Origin: Gammaproteobacteria bacterium
Lineage (GTDB): Bacteria; Pseudomonadota; Gammaproteobacteria; Steroidobacterales; Steroidobacteraceae
NCBI GenBank assembly: GCA_023265875.1
Contig: JAHFSF010000003.1
Coordinates: 1-42,000, forward strand
DNA: 42,000 nt
Direction of reading: 5' to 3'
The position numbers were made by a program, and so were the translations under genes. Position 1 is the first letter of the stretch. Each line of letters opens with the position of its first letter. The notes below the pieces were generated by a model. The model was not told the DNA's origin, ran no database searches, and saw only the letters and a program-made list of their open reading frames with translations. Positions 41,977 to 42,000 of this stretch are shown one piece after another.

Positions 41977-42000
41977 CAATTGGCTACAGGTGTTGCAGAA

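Overview
The window is GC-rich, gene-dense bacterial chromosome with short intergenic gaps. Its gene content points to a gammaproteobacterium: GreB, TtcA, biosynthetic arginine decarboxylase SpeA, a class III polyhydroxyalkanoate (PHA) synthase with PhaR and phasin, an HAE1-type RND pump, an M13 peptidase and a LexA box of the E. coli type. I cannot name the genus. No tRNA, rRNA, CRISPR array, insertion sequence or intact prophage was seen.

Layout. 31-978 (-): an alkyltransferase-like DNA repair protein and a small alpha/beta hydrolase. 1022-9920 (+): a tightly packed operon of a cyclic-nucleotide-binding/patatin phospholipase, a fused HyuA-HyuB (5-oxoprolinase-type) enzyme, and an unusual fusion of an LPG-synthase/YbhN-type membrane domain with a complete P3B (MgtA-like) P-type ATPase. 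9917-11539 (-): a lone phage-type contractile tail sheath gene. 11645-18208: an EamA transporter, an L,D-transpeptidase lipoprotein, an M13 peptidase, a probable small RNA with its own terminator (about 15998-16095), greB and homospermidine synthase. 18297-21866 (+): a YjdF-like membrane protein, a mercaptopyruvate sulfurtransferase and speA. 21971-25486: a lipoprotein-like methyltransferase, an SOS-regulated UvrD-like helicase and a small unknown protein.

25551-36644 is one long minus-strand run. Read in the direction of transcription it holds phaE-phaC, an efflux pair (membrane fusion protein and RND pump), then a second operon: a variant M32 carboxypeptidase, ttcA, a tyrosine-phosphatase/ADP-ribosylglycohydrolase fusion and an ATP-grasp ligase. 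Divergent from phaE on the plus strand are a phasin and phaR, so the PHA locus is complete for polymerisation, granule coating and regulation. phaR converges on an Ada-like (AraC-MGMT) gene across a 54-bp near-perfect palindrome. The right end holds a LEA14-like lipoprotein, a PadR regulator with its HAAS/sensor membrane partner, and a two-gene operon of exported proteins (one unknown, one DUF192).

The best candidates for something undescribed are the flippase-like/P-type ATPase fusion, the orphan tail sheath, the phosphatase/ARH fusion with a degenerate metal site beside an ATP-grasp ligase, the C-rich small RNA, and the M32 protein with altered zinc ligands.
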